A stretch of 64,000 nt of DNA from Mermis nigrescens (GCA_036768485.1 JAVLUZ010000771.1:1046862-1110861), one strand, 5' to 3'. Shown: positions 21,715 through 33,840, counted from the stretch's first letter. Program-made: numbers and translations. The notes: generated by a model not told the origin, from the letters alone.

Positions 21715-23277
21715 TAGCTTTTAAGTATTTGAAAATAATTTGAAGTGCCTACAAAAGTGTTTTAAACTAATACGGTAAATATGATATTCTACAATATGTC
21801 GAGTCATATGGAGACGTGTAGCAGGAGTGCTACTACACGGCTAGAAATGCCTACTTTTGAAGTTTAACACGTGACGTTGATGTTTCATTGTTTCTCAATA
21901 TTATTCAATACTTTGCGCAGTTGTGAGCAAGAGCCCGTAGTCGATTAGTACTACACACGCGAATTAAAGCGGAAGATCCGGGAAACCGGTACGGGTAAAA
22001 TTTTGCTCACGTAACGATGGGAGGCAGCGCCCCCGTTACAGACGTATGCCATTGCTAATACGCATTACTGTAGGAAAATTTTAAAGCGCTTTTGTAGCCT
22101 GATTCTTGCGGAAAAATTAAAAAAAACCGCAAAGTTTAATGAAACAGATTATATTTTAATACCTGGTTTCTCCATTGTGCGACGAATTACGGAGTACCCG
22201 AGTCGGCTCGGCTGTCAAGCAGTGAAAAAAGTCGAGTTACTGTAATAAGCGTTTTTGATTACCAATCGTTTTCATGCATTGTAGGTATTAATTTGTGCGG
22301 GCTGTTGCATTCGTCCAATTATAATTTTGCTCAATTTTAACTGATTAAGTGGAATTGAGTTTAAGTTTACACCGCTCATGCGAGTAGCTAAGAAAGTGGT
22401 TTAGACAGCTTACTTGCAGTAATATAACTTTGCATGCAACACTATACATATATGAAGTAGTACCTACATCGTCATATACAATTGCTAGCGACGCACAGTA
22501 GGTACTTATGCAAATGCAGGTATGTAGCATAATTATTGCTTCAGTTAGGCATGTCGTCAAAAATTAAGTTGGGGTGAATGCTTGACTAATGCTATCTTAG
22601 CTGTAGAATCGTACGTGACGGTAAGCTGGTGCTGATTTATTAGAGCAGGTACTGTAGCTACTTCGATAACAAAATGTCAGATGAGCAAAGATGGGCAAAT
22701 GATGAAGAACAACGACGATACGATACTGACGAAGCGATTAGGCGAGTTGAGGAATAATGATGATGAGGGAGAGAATAAGCCGAGTGTCTTTAAGCGCATA
22801 AGGCTTTTATACATTTCTTATAACATGGGGATATGAGAGTTTCTTATCTGAGAGTCCCGGCCGATAGGCGCCAGGAGCTTCTCGTTCGACTTTTAGCTTT
22901 TAAGTTACCGACCGATGATTTAACATTATTTTTACAGTGACTAAAGCTGTTACGTGCATTTTGGAGTTTTACAAAAATCGAGTACGGGGCGGCTGAGTCA
23001 AAGGAGGAGAGTTTCATATGAATCACGTAACTTTTAGAGAGGTACAAAAATTTAGTATTAGCGGCCAGGTCAAAGGCGGGACAAAATTGTTGGCGACTAG
23101 CGTCTTAGTTGGGCGGAATGGACACTAAAATTAGGCGCCGATTATCTGTCTGATTCAATTTAAAAAGTCTATTATGCCTGAGAGCATAGAGAAACGTTAA
23201 AGTTGAGTTTAAGTTTTTATGCAGTTCGTCATTATAAATTACGATTCTATTACAGCTTGTTGGCGGTGAATTTCTTA
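21715..23277. other. Intergenic stretch without a recognised gene
   Basis: No repeat family was fixed here apart from a GAAACAGATTATA J-like end near 22140. A 27-codon frame at 22674-22757 (MSDEQRWANDEEQRRYD..) is very polar and may be chance or a short exon. Confidence 0.5.
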
Positions 23278-24441
23278 GGGCCGCATGACAGAACGCGTAA
23301 CAGAGTGCTATTCCAGGATAAAACAGAGGGATACGAGAGGGCGGAATGAAATATTTTGGTATTACAGGAAGCGGAATAAACAGTGAGGATTCCAGGAATA
23401 GAGCAGGTACGACAGAATCGCGGAATAGCGCGTTCCAGGCGCTAACCTAGGGATAAAACGGCGGAATAAAAATAAGCGGTACGACAGAAGGCGGAATAAG
23501 TTATCTCGGGAATAAAAACTGGCCGCTTTTATCCCGCCATTTTATACCTGGTCGGAGCAGGTATAAGACAGCGCGGAATAGTTAGTAAAAATCGTTTCTA
23601 AAGCGATTTTAAAAGAAGTAATTGTGTTAAAAAATTCTTAATTGGATAGGCAATTAATTCCTCTTTATCTAGAAATTTAATTTGGTTGCTGTCGTTTGTA
23701 ATACGATCAAAACAGATACAGAAAATTTTCTAGTTGGCGCGTTTGCCCCATGAGTGCGGCTCGTCTTGTTGAGCTCTCGACAAAATTGATTTTTTGCGAT
23801 TTTTTCGATCATGCAATACTTAATACCTCCAGTAAAGTTAATAAAAAAATTAATGCAGTAGGCAGTGTGTATAATTAACAAGTTGACATCAAGATTTGCA
23901 AATGAGTACCTTATTACACAAAAAAAGTAGTTATTTCATGCGCAAGCTATCATTTTTTCGATTTCAATGTCAATGTTTCATTTTCCTTTTCCGTAGAAGC
24001 AAGCAAGCCGCATTTATTGAACCAAATTATAAAAAGGTTATCTGGTAATATTCGGCAGTCCAATTAATTCAATGCATCAATGCATACTCTACCCGTGCGC
24101 ACGCATGTACATGAATACTACACGTTTGAATTTACGTCGTATATTTACGAATTCGGAACGTGACTACGAGTATGCACCATGCGCTGGACATCCAATTTAT
24201 ACACAAAACCTATGGAATGCGTAACTTAATCCTGGGATAGATGCAGTTATCCCAGGGACGGCTATTCCTCGCGTATTTCGCGTTCTGTCATACCAAATTT
24301 TCTTTATTCCCCGGATAGCTTATTCCGTCCCTTAACCCCAGGAATAGCTATCACGAGAATAAGTTTTATTACGAGAATAGCTATTCCCGGAATAGCGCTT
24401 GTCTCAGGAACAACTTATTCCGCGTTCTTGTCATACGGCCC
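23278..24441. mobile_element. PIF/Harbinger-like element R with TTA TSD and GGAATA arrays
   Basis: The termini GGGCCGCATGACAGAACGCG and the inverse of GGGCCGTATGACAAGAACGC are flanked by TTA at 23275-23277 and 24442-24444. GGAATA or its complement occurs many times within about 300 bp of both ends. The centre (23600-24200) is AT-rich with no transposase, so the copy is non-autonomous. Confidence 0.88.
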
Positions 24442-24520
24442 TTAGGGTTCATGTCCAAATTGATGTCAACTAGACTATATGTACTTGTAAGTAGAACACT
24501 TACACTTTCGAAGTCGTCTG

Positions 24521-24593
24521 CGCTAGTCTCAGTTGGCAAGAGCAGCGGTCCGGTCAAACCGTGGTCCCGGGTCCGAGTCCAAGTCGGAGCTAC
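24521..24593 (+). ncRNA. Degenerate tRNA-like sequence (tRNA pseudogene or SINE head)
   Basis: TAGTCTCAGTTGGCAAGAGC resembles the D arm and A box, and GGTCCGAGTCC the T arm and B box. The middle GCGGT..ACCGT can form an anticodon-like arm with an 8-base loop. Acceptor-stem pairing is poor and the T stem has mismatches, so a working tRNA is unlikely. Confidence 0.5.
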
Positions 24594-25229
24594 TATTTTT
24601 ACATACTTATTATTATTTATTAATTATTATTATTCTTATTCACGTCTTTTAAAACAACTTTAAGCTTGTTCTGCTGGATTTTGAAAATTATTTTAATAAT
24701 TAAAATTTTGAAAGATCCGGCCAAGAAACTTGTGTCAGCTTTTGCGCCGCTGTTCGCAGGGATGTAGCTGTGGGGGATAGCGTACCTTCAAAACATTGGA
24801 AGTATGAAAACTTTAAACATGGTTCTCCAAAGAAAAAATTGAAAATTTAATAGGCATACATATCTGATGGACCACGAGAATAGATTGTAGCACACGTTTT
24901 GAGCTAGGCTCTAAATACACAATATTTGTTTAATATAGGATACTGAATCAAGTTTAATTTTTCGAAACTTTTTCCTTCCACAATGTGTAGATCTCGCTGA
25001 GAAAAGCTCAAAAACACCATTAAATTTGCCTAAGTAGAGTTAGTCAAAATTTTTGTCCCTCCTAGATTAATCTGATCGTACATAATTGTTCCCCAAACTG
25101 TACTGGAGCACGTCATACTCGACGTTACTATCAGGCTCGTAGCCAGTGGGAGTGCGGCCGCACCCCCGGTCAAGGCAAATCAAAGATGAAAAAAGAAATA
25201 CGATTCGCTCAAAACGCTGGAAATACCTT

Positions 25230-25394
25230 TAGTATGTTTCACATAAGTTTGGCATAACTTTTAAGAATTTCCTTTGACAGTAAGTACGACGGATCACGAT
25301 AATTATATAACAGATCAATTCTATAATTACAATTTGTCAGTTTTTTGTCGGTGATGAGTTTTAAAACATATGCCTACTGTGTGAAACGGACTAT
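25230..25394. mobile_element. Mariner-like MITE J4
   Basis: TAGTATGTTTCACATAAGT on the left and TGTGTGAAACGGACTATA on the right are imperfect inverses, as in J1-J3. Between 24600 and 25230 nothing else was recognised. Confidence 0.65.
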
Positions 25395-25788
25395 AATAAT
25401 AATGTCGTGTCTTGGGCAATTTAGAGTTTCAAGCGAATTTTTGAATCATTGTGAAAGCTAGAGACCAAAATTAGCTAATATAAGTGGCCATACTTTAAAC
25501 TGTGCTCGCATCCCCGGTCAAGAAGAAAAGTGTGACATATGTATGTAAGCTCAAAAAAGAAGAACTGGTGATTTACAATTATAATTATGAAAATGTTTTA
25601 TTTAAAAAAATTAACGAAGGTTGTTGGTAGAATGACAGACAATCAGAAATGCAACATTGCGGTGAGCTAGGTAAGGTCATGAAACTTAGGTTGACGAATT
25701 ATAAAGAAACAGGTTTATCAGCTGGCTCAAATAAATAAGATTTTTTATTTACTGTATAACATCGCGCGCGCACGGGTGTCGTAGTCAA

Positions 25789-26400
25789 GGTTGCCAGGTG
25801 CAGGAGAATTCTCCTGAATTCAGGAGAATCTAAAATTTTCAGGATCAGGAGCAGGAGAATGGGCTTTTCAGGAGAAATTTCAGGAGAAGTTGTTAACATG
25901 CAGGAGAATGCAGGAGAATTTTAAAATGTCAGGAGAATTCAGGAGAATCCTGAAAATCTAGGAGAATTCAGGAGAATTTTCAAAACTTAAACAGCAAGTT
26001 ATAATGATTATCATACATTATCCTCCTTACTGTACTAACTGTAGTTAGTTAGTTGCTTCACATTAAGACTTTATTTCGTTCATAGTTAAGAAGACCTAAG
26101 CAGGGTTGCCAGGTGCAGGAGAATTCTCCTGAATTCAGGAGAATCTAAAATTTTCAGGATCAGGAGCAGGAGAATGGGCTTTTCAGGAGAAGTTGTAAAC
26201 ATGCAGGAGAATGCAGGAGAATTTTAAAATGTCAGGAGAATTCAGGAGAATCCTGAAAATCTAGGAGAATTCAGGAGAATTTTCAAAACTTAAACAGCAA
26301 GTTAAAATGATTATCATACATTAACCTCCTTACTGTACTTACTGTAGTTAGTTAGTTGTTTCACATTAAGACTTTATTTCGTTCATAGTTAAGACCTAAG
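25789..26400 (+). repeat. Tandem duplication of about 315 bp, AGGAGAATTC-rich
   Basis: GGTTGCCAGGTGCAGGAGAA at 25789 recurs at 26104, and the sequence stays nearly identical to about 26400 except for a small indel. Each unit is dense in CAGGAGAAT motifs and ends with GTTAGTTAGTTG and TTCGTTCATAGTTAAG. It is the left part of repeat family M. Confidence 0.92.
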
Positions 26401-26864
26401 TGTTAAGTTGTAACTTTATCCAAATAAGTGCTTCCGTAGTAAATCATTCATTCATTCATTTATTTATTCACTTAATATCACGAAGTGCAGAAATACATAG
26501 CTTTACACACCGTCTAATTGTTTTTATCAGTTTCATAGACGTTTGCAAACACCGTTTTTTCCACTTTTTGGTCTATTTGTCAACCAAAATTTTGGCAAAT
26601 GGAAAAAATTGTTGGGCTTGGTTGGCATTTGTGGAAACTTTTTGTAATGTTAAAAATGCGGGGTATCATTCGAGAAAAATGAGTTTCGGAACCAGCGAAC
26701 CGCGATAGGCGAAGCATAGAGGTGTTAGGACAAACGAAGACCAGCCAAGTGGCAGCCGCGGAAAGAAAACCGGAACGTTCAAGCTGCAAAGCTGATGGAA
26801 ATATGACAGAGGAAAGGCGAAGCAGAATTAGAGAAAGAGTGAAGCGATCCTGAACCGAGTAGTC

Positions 26865-27188
26865 ATGTGATAAGTTTATTTGGAGTAATAAAGAGACATG
26901 CGGATGTGTTTGACTCCTCGTAACTCATTATACTGTCATTATACTGTAACATATCATGTTTACTACATTAGTGTAAAGGACCAGGAAGTAGGTAGTTTTT
27001 ACCTCCATGAGGTGGGTGCGGGTGAATGTGGGACGTTCAAAGTACAGTGAAACAGACTATATGGAATAAAAAACAGACATGCGGATTTGTTTCATTATAC
27101 TGTAGAATATAAAGTAAATAGAATAAGTTTAAAGGACATTTACATAAAATCATGAAGTAGGTAATTGATAACACCATGTAATTTATAC
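26865..27188 (+). repeat. Satellite-like units flanking B2 (left side)
   Basis: Units of about 170 bp contain AACTCATTATACTGTA, TTTAAAGGACATTTACAT and GTGAAACAGACTATATGGAA. The same units continue at 33476-33840 after B2. Confidence 0.7.
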
Positions 27189-27516
27189 TAGTGATCGACC
27201 GGGGCCCCGGCCCCGGCCCCGGCCCCGGCAATCCCCGGCCATTTTTAAGCATCCCCGGCAGTGATCGGACCGAGGGTACTTTTGGACCCTCGGCTCGAGC
27301 CGAGGCCGAGGCGACTGAAAATCCTTGCCTCGGCCGAGGCCGAGCCGAGCCGAGGCTGAGGGTAATGCCGAGGGTCGAGCTTATATACCTATACCCATAA
27401 ATAGTACTCTTAGAATATTTCGTATGTACATGAGCTAGAGAATAATCGTAATATTTAACACTTTATCGAACTAAAATAAATGTTTATTGGTGTTGGCTAG
27501 AATTTTTATTTCAATC

Positions 27517-27670
27517 TGATGAAGCAGATAATTCATCATCGAAATCTAGATCATATGAATCAAAGTTAGCCTCATCTATTTCGCCTTGTTGTGCTATCGT
27601 GTTATCGTCGTCGTCAGCCTTTATCAGATTCTTTAAAGTCACACTATTATAACCAACTGCTTTGAGATTA
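27517..27670 (-). pseudogene. hAT transposase C-terminal tail in A2, copy 1
   Basis: On the minus strand LKAVGYNSVTLKNLI is followed by an acidic tail (ADDDDNTIAQQGEIDEAN, then FDDELSASSD and a stop). It is closely similar to the plus-strand copy at 30130-30312. The upstream transposase is missing or replaced by E2. Confidence 0.8.
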
Positions 27671-28139
27671 GGCTTTGCAAAAAAGAGTTTTTGAACGTTT
27701 TATGGTAGCAGACGAATGCGAGAATTACTGTACTTTCTGATCTATCCAGTAGCGGGAGGGGGCGGTATACAAACTTTTCCAAAAAAGTCAAAAACAGGTC
27801 CAAAATTTTGCCCTCAACGCGCGAAATAGCATTTTTCGGTGTTTTACATTGTATACTTTTATATAAAATCACTTTTGAAGTCATATTTTTCTTAAAATTT
27901 TAGAATTTTCGGCAATTTTGTGCAACAAAATCATTAAATTTCTAAGACTTTAACAAAAATCTGGCGCGAAGCGCCGAGAAATTTGCAAAATTAAGGCGGA
28001 TAGACGTCTAGAAGCATGTTTTACTGCTTGATTTCCTGTATCTATAGCATTTGATGCAAAACATTGAAATTTTTTATTGAAAATAGAAGAAAACTATGCA
28101 AAAATAGCTGTTTCTGCTAATAAAATTGTTTTGAAACAG

Positions 28140-29090
28140 GGCCCGGTTTCACCACAAAGCTACGAGTTACGAGTTACGGGTGACGGTTTCATGAGTACGG
28201 GCTACGAGTGCTACAAATTTCCGTTTAACCAAAAACTGAGATTTACGAGCCACGAGCTACGAATTACGAGTTCTACGAGTACTTTTTACGAGTGTTTTTT
28301 TCACGAATAAGGCTGGGCGGTTTCACCAGATATTACGATCGAATGTTACGAGTGAAAAGATTCGTAAATTTTGTGATATTATCACGGATCAAAAAGGTCC
28401 GTAGTGGCAGACTAGTGCGTTTAATAGTTTTCTGGTTTGTTTTTTTTCAATTTGTTTCACTTTCGTGCACACACCTAAATAATACATATACTGGCAGCAC
28501 ATGTAAAGGGTAAGAAGATTAGCATTAAAAAATAATATATTTTTCAAAAAATGTTTTAGAGAAATCCCATGAAATTCGATTCTTTAGCTGCATTCTTGAG
28601 TAGTAATTCGAAATTTTATTTCTTTAGCCCTTGTCAGTAATGTTCGCAGCTTTTTCATGAAAAATATTACAATCACTTCGACATTTTTTCATGAATTGCT
28701 ATTTAGGTGTGTGCACGAAAGTGAAATCAGACATTTTTGATTAGATTTCTGAAAATTAGAATTTCATCGCACTTCCTTCGGAAAAGAGCCGACTGCATAT
28801 TTTATGTACGTATTAATGACAACTAAAATGATGTGTTAAATTTGAAAATTGAAATAATACAGTGATATACTTTTAGCTTCGTAACGTCTCTGAATCTGAT
28901 TTAATTGATTTCGTTTATAAATTATAATAGTAATAGTAATAATAATAATAATAACAATAATAATAATAATAATAATAGCAATAATTATGATTATTATTAG
29001 TATTAGTATAATAATAATAATAATTATTATTATTATCATTAGTATTAGTAGTATTCTTATTATCATGATATTATTATTATTATTATTATA

Positions 29091-29145
<55 letters not shown>

Positions 29146-29612
29146 GTTATTATCGTCATTATTATTATTACTAATATTATTATTTTCGTTTTTATTTAAA
29201 GTTATAAATTTTCTGAGAAGCTTATTAATTCTTGTTGAAAAATCCCAATCATTTCTTAACACTTTCTATGTTTTTCTATCGAGCGGCATAAAATCTGCAA
29301 TTAATTACATAATTATGCTGTTTAAAACAGAGACAATGACTAACGAAGAATGTCATACGCAACAGAAAATATATACATTTTATTACGAGTACTCGTAAAA
29401 AGGTCCAAAAAGTATTCGTAAAAAATGAGTTTTTATGAGTCCTACGGAAACCCTGGTGAAACCCTCGTGATACGAACTCTTAACCCGTTGCTCGTTACTC
29501 ATAACTCGTAGTCGTAATTCATAACTCGTAAAAAGATTGTGAAACCCGATTTTCCCGTAAAACGGAAGTCGTAGGACTCTTAGGAGTCGTAAACTTATGG
29601 TGAAACCGGGCC
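28140..29612. mobile_element. Element C, GGCCCGGTTTCACCA ends, innermost of the nest
   Basis: GGCCCGGTTTCACCA and its exact inverse bound the element, with CAG on both sides (28137-28139, 29613-29615), possibly a 3-bp duplication. Both ends carry many TACGAGT/ACTCGTA motifs. An internal inverted pair, TTTCGTGCACACACC at about 28462 and GGTGTGTGCACGAAAG at 28706, frames a short loop. The ends resemble PIF/Harbinger, but CAG is not the usual TWA target. No transposase was seen. Confidence 0.75.
28922..29195. repeat. (AAT)n/(ATT)n microsatellite with a foldable centre
   Basis: About 130 bases of AAT-type units are followed by about 140 bases of ATT-type units. The block can form a large hairpin. 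Apparent poly-Ile frames on both strands come from this repeat. Confidence 0.95.
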
Positions 29613-30129
29613 CAGGTCGCCAAGAAAGTAAACAAATGTCATTAAGAGGTATCATCCGGCGCGCAGAGCCGGAAAAATTTGAGAAATTATGGTCACTGAC
29701 GTCCTGACGACCAAAAATCATTGCAAATTGCATATCCATTCTTTATCTCGCCAAATATTTTGGCCAATGGGGAGCGGCCGCCCCCTTAAATCCGCCTCTG
29801 CATGTAGCGACTGTACTTTCCGATCCATGTAGCAAAAAGACGCTTTTGGTTGTACAAATTATCATTGTGAAATTCAACGCAAAGCGCGAAAAGTCTCTCG
29901 CGATTATTCTCACATTTTATTTCAAAAGGGGCACTTTCCCAATCCCCCTGTATATGAGCCTGAGCTCTACGTTAGGGTTAAAATAGGAACTATATGCTAT
30001 GCAGGAAGGTCGGTAGGATACTTAATCAGTGATACTGATAGGTACACAAAACCTCTAAAATAAAAATAATTCATGACAATGCGGTGGAAGAATAGAAAAG
30101 CTGTGGTGAATGAATGACAGACAAATGTT

Positions 30130-30312
30130 CAAAAACTCCTTTTTGTAAAGCATAATCTCAAAGCAGTTGGTTATAATAGTGTGACTTTAAAGGATCTGAT
30201 AAACGATGACGACGACGATGATGCGATAGCACAACAAGGCGGAATGGATGAGGCTAACTCTGATTCAGATGATTTAGATTTTGATGATGAATTATCTGCT
30301 TCATCAGATTAA
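30130..30312 (+). pseudogene. hAT transposase C-terminal tail in A2, copy 2
   Basis: LLFVKHNLKAVGYNSVTLKD is followed by a DDDDDD run and a tail ending DFDDELSASSD and a stop. KHNLKAVG is the conserved end of the hAT dimerisation domain. Together with copy 1 it shows an inverted duplication inside A2. Confidence 0.8.
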
Positions 30313-31319
30313 AATCAGAATTCTGGCTAACAACAATAAACATATAAACATTTATTTTAGTTAGATAAAGTGTTTAATAATGCGATTATTTTCTCTGCAC
30401 TGTACTTTCCGATCCATGTAGCGAGCATGAGAAATAAAACTTAGTCATCATATGAAAATCAATTGGCACTTTGCTGTATGTAACTTAGTGTAACTGGGTA
30501 CGCGCCTAAAACTATAAGAAAAGCCAATAGGTAAGAAACAGCCTGTGTACTGCAGATGCATTCTAAATAGTTAATATTTAACGGATATATTAAACTTATT
30601 CAAATTTGATTTTAACCCTCGGCGCCTCGGCACTTTTCAGCTTCGCCCTCGGCGCCGAGGCCGAGGCTCCAAAAAACGCCGAGGCTTGCCGAGGCCGAGG
30701 CCGAGGCCTCGGTCCGATCACTGATCCCCGGCCCCGGCCGGGGCAAGGTCAAAAAATGGCCGGGGCCGGGGTAAAATTTAGTGTAATTCGTATTTTGTAC
30801 AGGCTGTGATACTGGCACTTATTTATCAATGAGCAAGTGTTAATTTTGAGAACTGTACTGATTAGACCATGTGTATACTTACTTAGTCCTTGTTATTACT
30901 TTACTACTGTGTATAAATGAGTTTTACTGAATAAATATTCAGGAAAATCTGCATGTTTTCGATTCCTCCACTTAAATTATTTTAACTAAATGCTACTTTT
31001 AAGTCATTCATTCATAGCTATGGCTAAAAGATTTAGAGTTGACAAATACGTTCTATTTTTAGTTGGAAATTGTACGTTTTCAACAAACTATTTTTACAAA
31101 AAACACGTTTACATTTAATTGAATGGTAACTGCATGCTTCAAAACGCGTTCCTTGTGTAATAGTTATTAGGACCGAGGTTAATTATCGGCGAATGTAAAC
31201 TACGCAGCAGAATTGCGTTCGATCCGATAAACTAAATGTCTCAAATAGTTTCTTAAGGTCCGGAGCTGAGGGAGGGGTGAAATCCCAAATTAGAGGACCA
31301 GAAAATTAAGTGGTGGACT

Positions 31320-32520
31320 ATTATTAGCGGACTCTATTTTGTTGTACGAGCTTCTTGTGCTTGTACAAAGATCTCCAAAAAGGTCTTTGTATGATCTAAC
31401 AAATTTTTGTAGCTATATTATATAAATACATTTTTAAACATACACATTTTCGCATACTATCAGTATGTGAGAGTGTTTTTTTGTACAATGAACCTTTGTA
31501 TATACATGAACAAAAATGGTACCCAAAAGTCTTTGTACATTTTGTACCAGTGTTTCTTTTGTACACGGTCCGTTTGTGCATGTACAAAGATAGTCCCCAA
31601 AAGTCTTTGCACATTTTGTACACACAAAGTTTTGGTTACTATAATATGGTACAGTAGCGATTTTGGTGTGGTAAAACAGGGTCTTTTGACTTTTGATTGT
31701 ATATTTTAGCTAATTTTTGGGTTTCTAACGCCAAAAATTACTAACATTGTCTCAAAACGGCGAGAAGCGCCTAAAAATTTGACATTTTTCTATTCTAAAT
31801 ACAAATTTTGCCATTCCAAAGATATACAGGATAGATAATTTTTCATATCGAGCTGAAGCGCCGAAAAATTTTTGGAATTCTACACCTTTTTACAGTTTTT
31901 ATCTTCCCAAAAATCTTTGTACATGTACAAAGATAGCCCTGAAAAAGTCATTGTACATCGGGAAAATTCTTTGGCGAATACAAAAAAAACACTGTTTTGT
32001 ACATGCAAATTTTTGTACACTTTTATATGGTACAGTAACGATTTCAGTGTGGTAAAACATAGTTTTTCGACCTTTAGTAGTGTATTTGGCTAATTTTTGG
32101 GTTTCTAAATATTTGAAATTCTTCCATTTTTCCATTCTAAGCGCAGTGTGATTTAATGTGATTTAAAGATTTAATTTAAAAAATTTAAAAAAATTTAAAA
32201 TTTTAATGTGATTTAAAGATTTAATTCGCATATTACAATTTTTGTAATATTTCTGATTTTGTAGTACAAGTTGTTTTAGCTTTCTCAGTCGAGTTTTATG
32301 TGTGAATTCCATCAAAAGCTCATAAAAATTTCAGCACTTCGCCCCGAACTAATATTATCAACTCAAATTCAGGCCGAATTATCACATTAGAAGCACGGTC
32401 TTCTTTTATTCGGCGAAGATTTTTGCTGATGTTCAAAGACGTTTCAGGACCGTCTTTGTACATATACAAGGATTTTTGAAGAACAAAAAATGTAAAAAGG
32501 TGTAGAATTCCTTATTGCAA
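31320..32520. repeat. T-family-like repeats (TTTGTACATGTACAAAGA) inside B2
   Basis: Multiple CTTTGTACATG/CATGTACAAAG palindromic pieces, GGTACAGTAGCGATTTTGG and a GGCGAGAAGCGCC hairpin (31759-31771) match T elements elsewhere. At least two diverged copies appear to be stacked. No TSD was resolved. Confidence 0.55.
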
Positions 32521-32559
32521 ATTCTACCATTTTAAAGATTTTCAGGGGGTAAGTGGCTG

Positions 32560-32830
32560 CAAAAATGGAGCCGCTTACCACCCTTCCTTTGAGAATGGCC
32601 GAGAAATATACATGTGACAGGGGGTTTAGGCCATCCCCCATCCACGGTTTGAAGCCCCGGACTTCCTTGAAAGTCAGAAAATATTTGACCATCCTCCCCC
32701 ATTTTTTGGCGAAAACCTGCACTTTTTTGGCTATTTTCATGTGTTTTTACCATTTTTGATCTAGTCGCTAACCCCCTCCTAAAAATGGCGAGGGACCCCT
32801 ACCCTAGATTTCCAGCCGTTACATTTATAC
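32560..32830. repeat. S-family repeat inside B2
   Basis: It matches the other S copies: GAGAATGGCCGAGAAAT, CCATTTTTTGGCGAAAAC and AAAATGGCGAGGGACCCC. Confidence 0.55.
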
Positions 32831-33475
32831 TGAGGGACCCTCATAAAATTTTAAGCGATTACATGCATGTTTTTATAGTCATAATTTATCTTTTTACTCT
32901 AGCTCACATTCTAAAATAATGTATCACTTCATGAAATTCTAATAGTCAGGTACACTTTTGCCATACTAAAAATTAGGTTCAAAAAATTCGAAAGGTTTTC
33001 ACCAAAAATCGTCTGACAGTGACTTGTCTTGGACCCTGAGGGGGTAATACCCCTCCCCTTATAAGAATGTGTGATGTCTCATTTATTACATCCAATACCT
33101 ATTGCATCCAATTGCTACAGCAGCAGTAGCAGTAGCGAAGATTCAAATGATATTGAGTGTGCTAATAGCAGCGACATAGACTTTATTGATGATTCAGACA
33201 ATGAAACACTGGACTAAATTTGTATCTTGTGACATAAATAGTAATAAAACTTAATATGAAAAGGCGCACCTAACTTTGCGCTTGCCATTTACTACTGAAT
33301 GGAGCAGTCGCTCATTATTTCTTTTCCTATGCCCACCCCAAGTATGTTTCATGCAATATTATCTTCTTGTCTGACCCCGGCCAGCCCCGGCCCCGGCCCC
33401 CGGCCGGGGCCGGGGATTTTTCAGCCCCGGTACCGCCCCGGCCCCGGCCGAAAAAGTCGCCCCGGTTGATCACTA

Positions 33476-33840
33476 ATTTATACCCCCATTAGGTGTGTGC
33501 GGGTAAATGTGTGACGTTCAAAGTACAATGAAACAGACTATATGGAATAAAAAACAGACATGCGGATGTGTTTTACTGCTTGTAACTCATTATACTGTAG
33601 AATATAAAGTAAATAGCATAGGTTTAAAGGACATTTACATATAAACATGAAGTAGGTAATTGATAACACCATTAGGTGGATGTGTTTGACTCCTTGTAAC
33701 TCATTATACTGTAGAATATCACGTTTACCGCATTAGTTTAAAGGACATTTACATAAAATTACGAGGGAGGTAATTTTCAACCCCAATAGGTTTGTCTGGA
33801 TAAATAAGGGACATTCAAAGTTCAATGAAACAGACGATTA
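33476..33840 (+). repeat. Satellite-like units flanking B2 (right side)
   Basis: These continue the units at 26865-27188, with two more near-copies of AACTCATTATACTGTAGAAT about 150 bp apart. Confidence 0.75.

Larger units (their letters stand above)
27747..29800. mobile_element. hAT-like element E2, nested in A2 and host of C
   Basis: CAGTAGCGGGAGGGGGCGG on the left and CCCTTAAATCCGCCTCTG on the right match element E (49668-50694). The interior shares AACTTTTCCAAAAA, GCGCGAAATAGC and the hairpin GGCGCGAAGCGCC at 27963-27975. The flanks GATCTATC and CATGTAGC agree at five of eight positions, so the TSD is eroded. Confidence 0.75.
27259..30723. mobile_element. hAT element A2 with perfect 8-bp TSD, nested in B2
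   Basis: CAGTGATCGGACCGAGGG on the left and CGGTCCGATCACTG on the right are flanked by ATCCCCGG at 27251-27258 and 30724-30731, a duplication of the B2 subterminal array. CCTCGG-type hexamers lie at both ends. The ends match A1 in inverse orientation. It carries two copies of a transposase tail in opposite directions and contains E2. Confidence 0.95.
27189..33475 (+). mobile_element. hAT element B2 with perfect 8-bp TSD, host of A2
   Basis: TAGTGATCGACCGGGGC on the left and CGGTTGATCACTA on the right are flanked by ATTTATAC at 27181-27188 and 33476-33483. CCCCGG-type hexamers lie at both ends. Removing A2 and one TSD copy leaves about 2.8 kb, the same family as B1. It ends with a Ser/Asp-rich transposase tail at 33115-33217. 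Confidence 0.95.

Noticed and set aside
24521..24593. Functional tRNA gene
   Set aside because: The acceptor stem hardly pairs, the T stem has mismatches and the anticodon-like loop has eight bases.
28836..29199. Open frames of more than 70 codons rich in Ile on both strands
   Set aside because: They are read from an (AAT)n/(ATT)n microsatellite and carry no protein signal.
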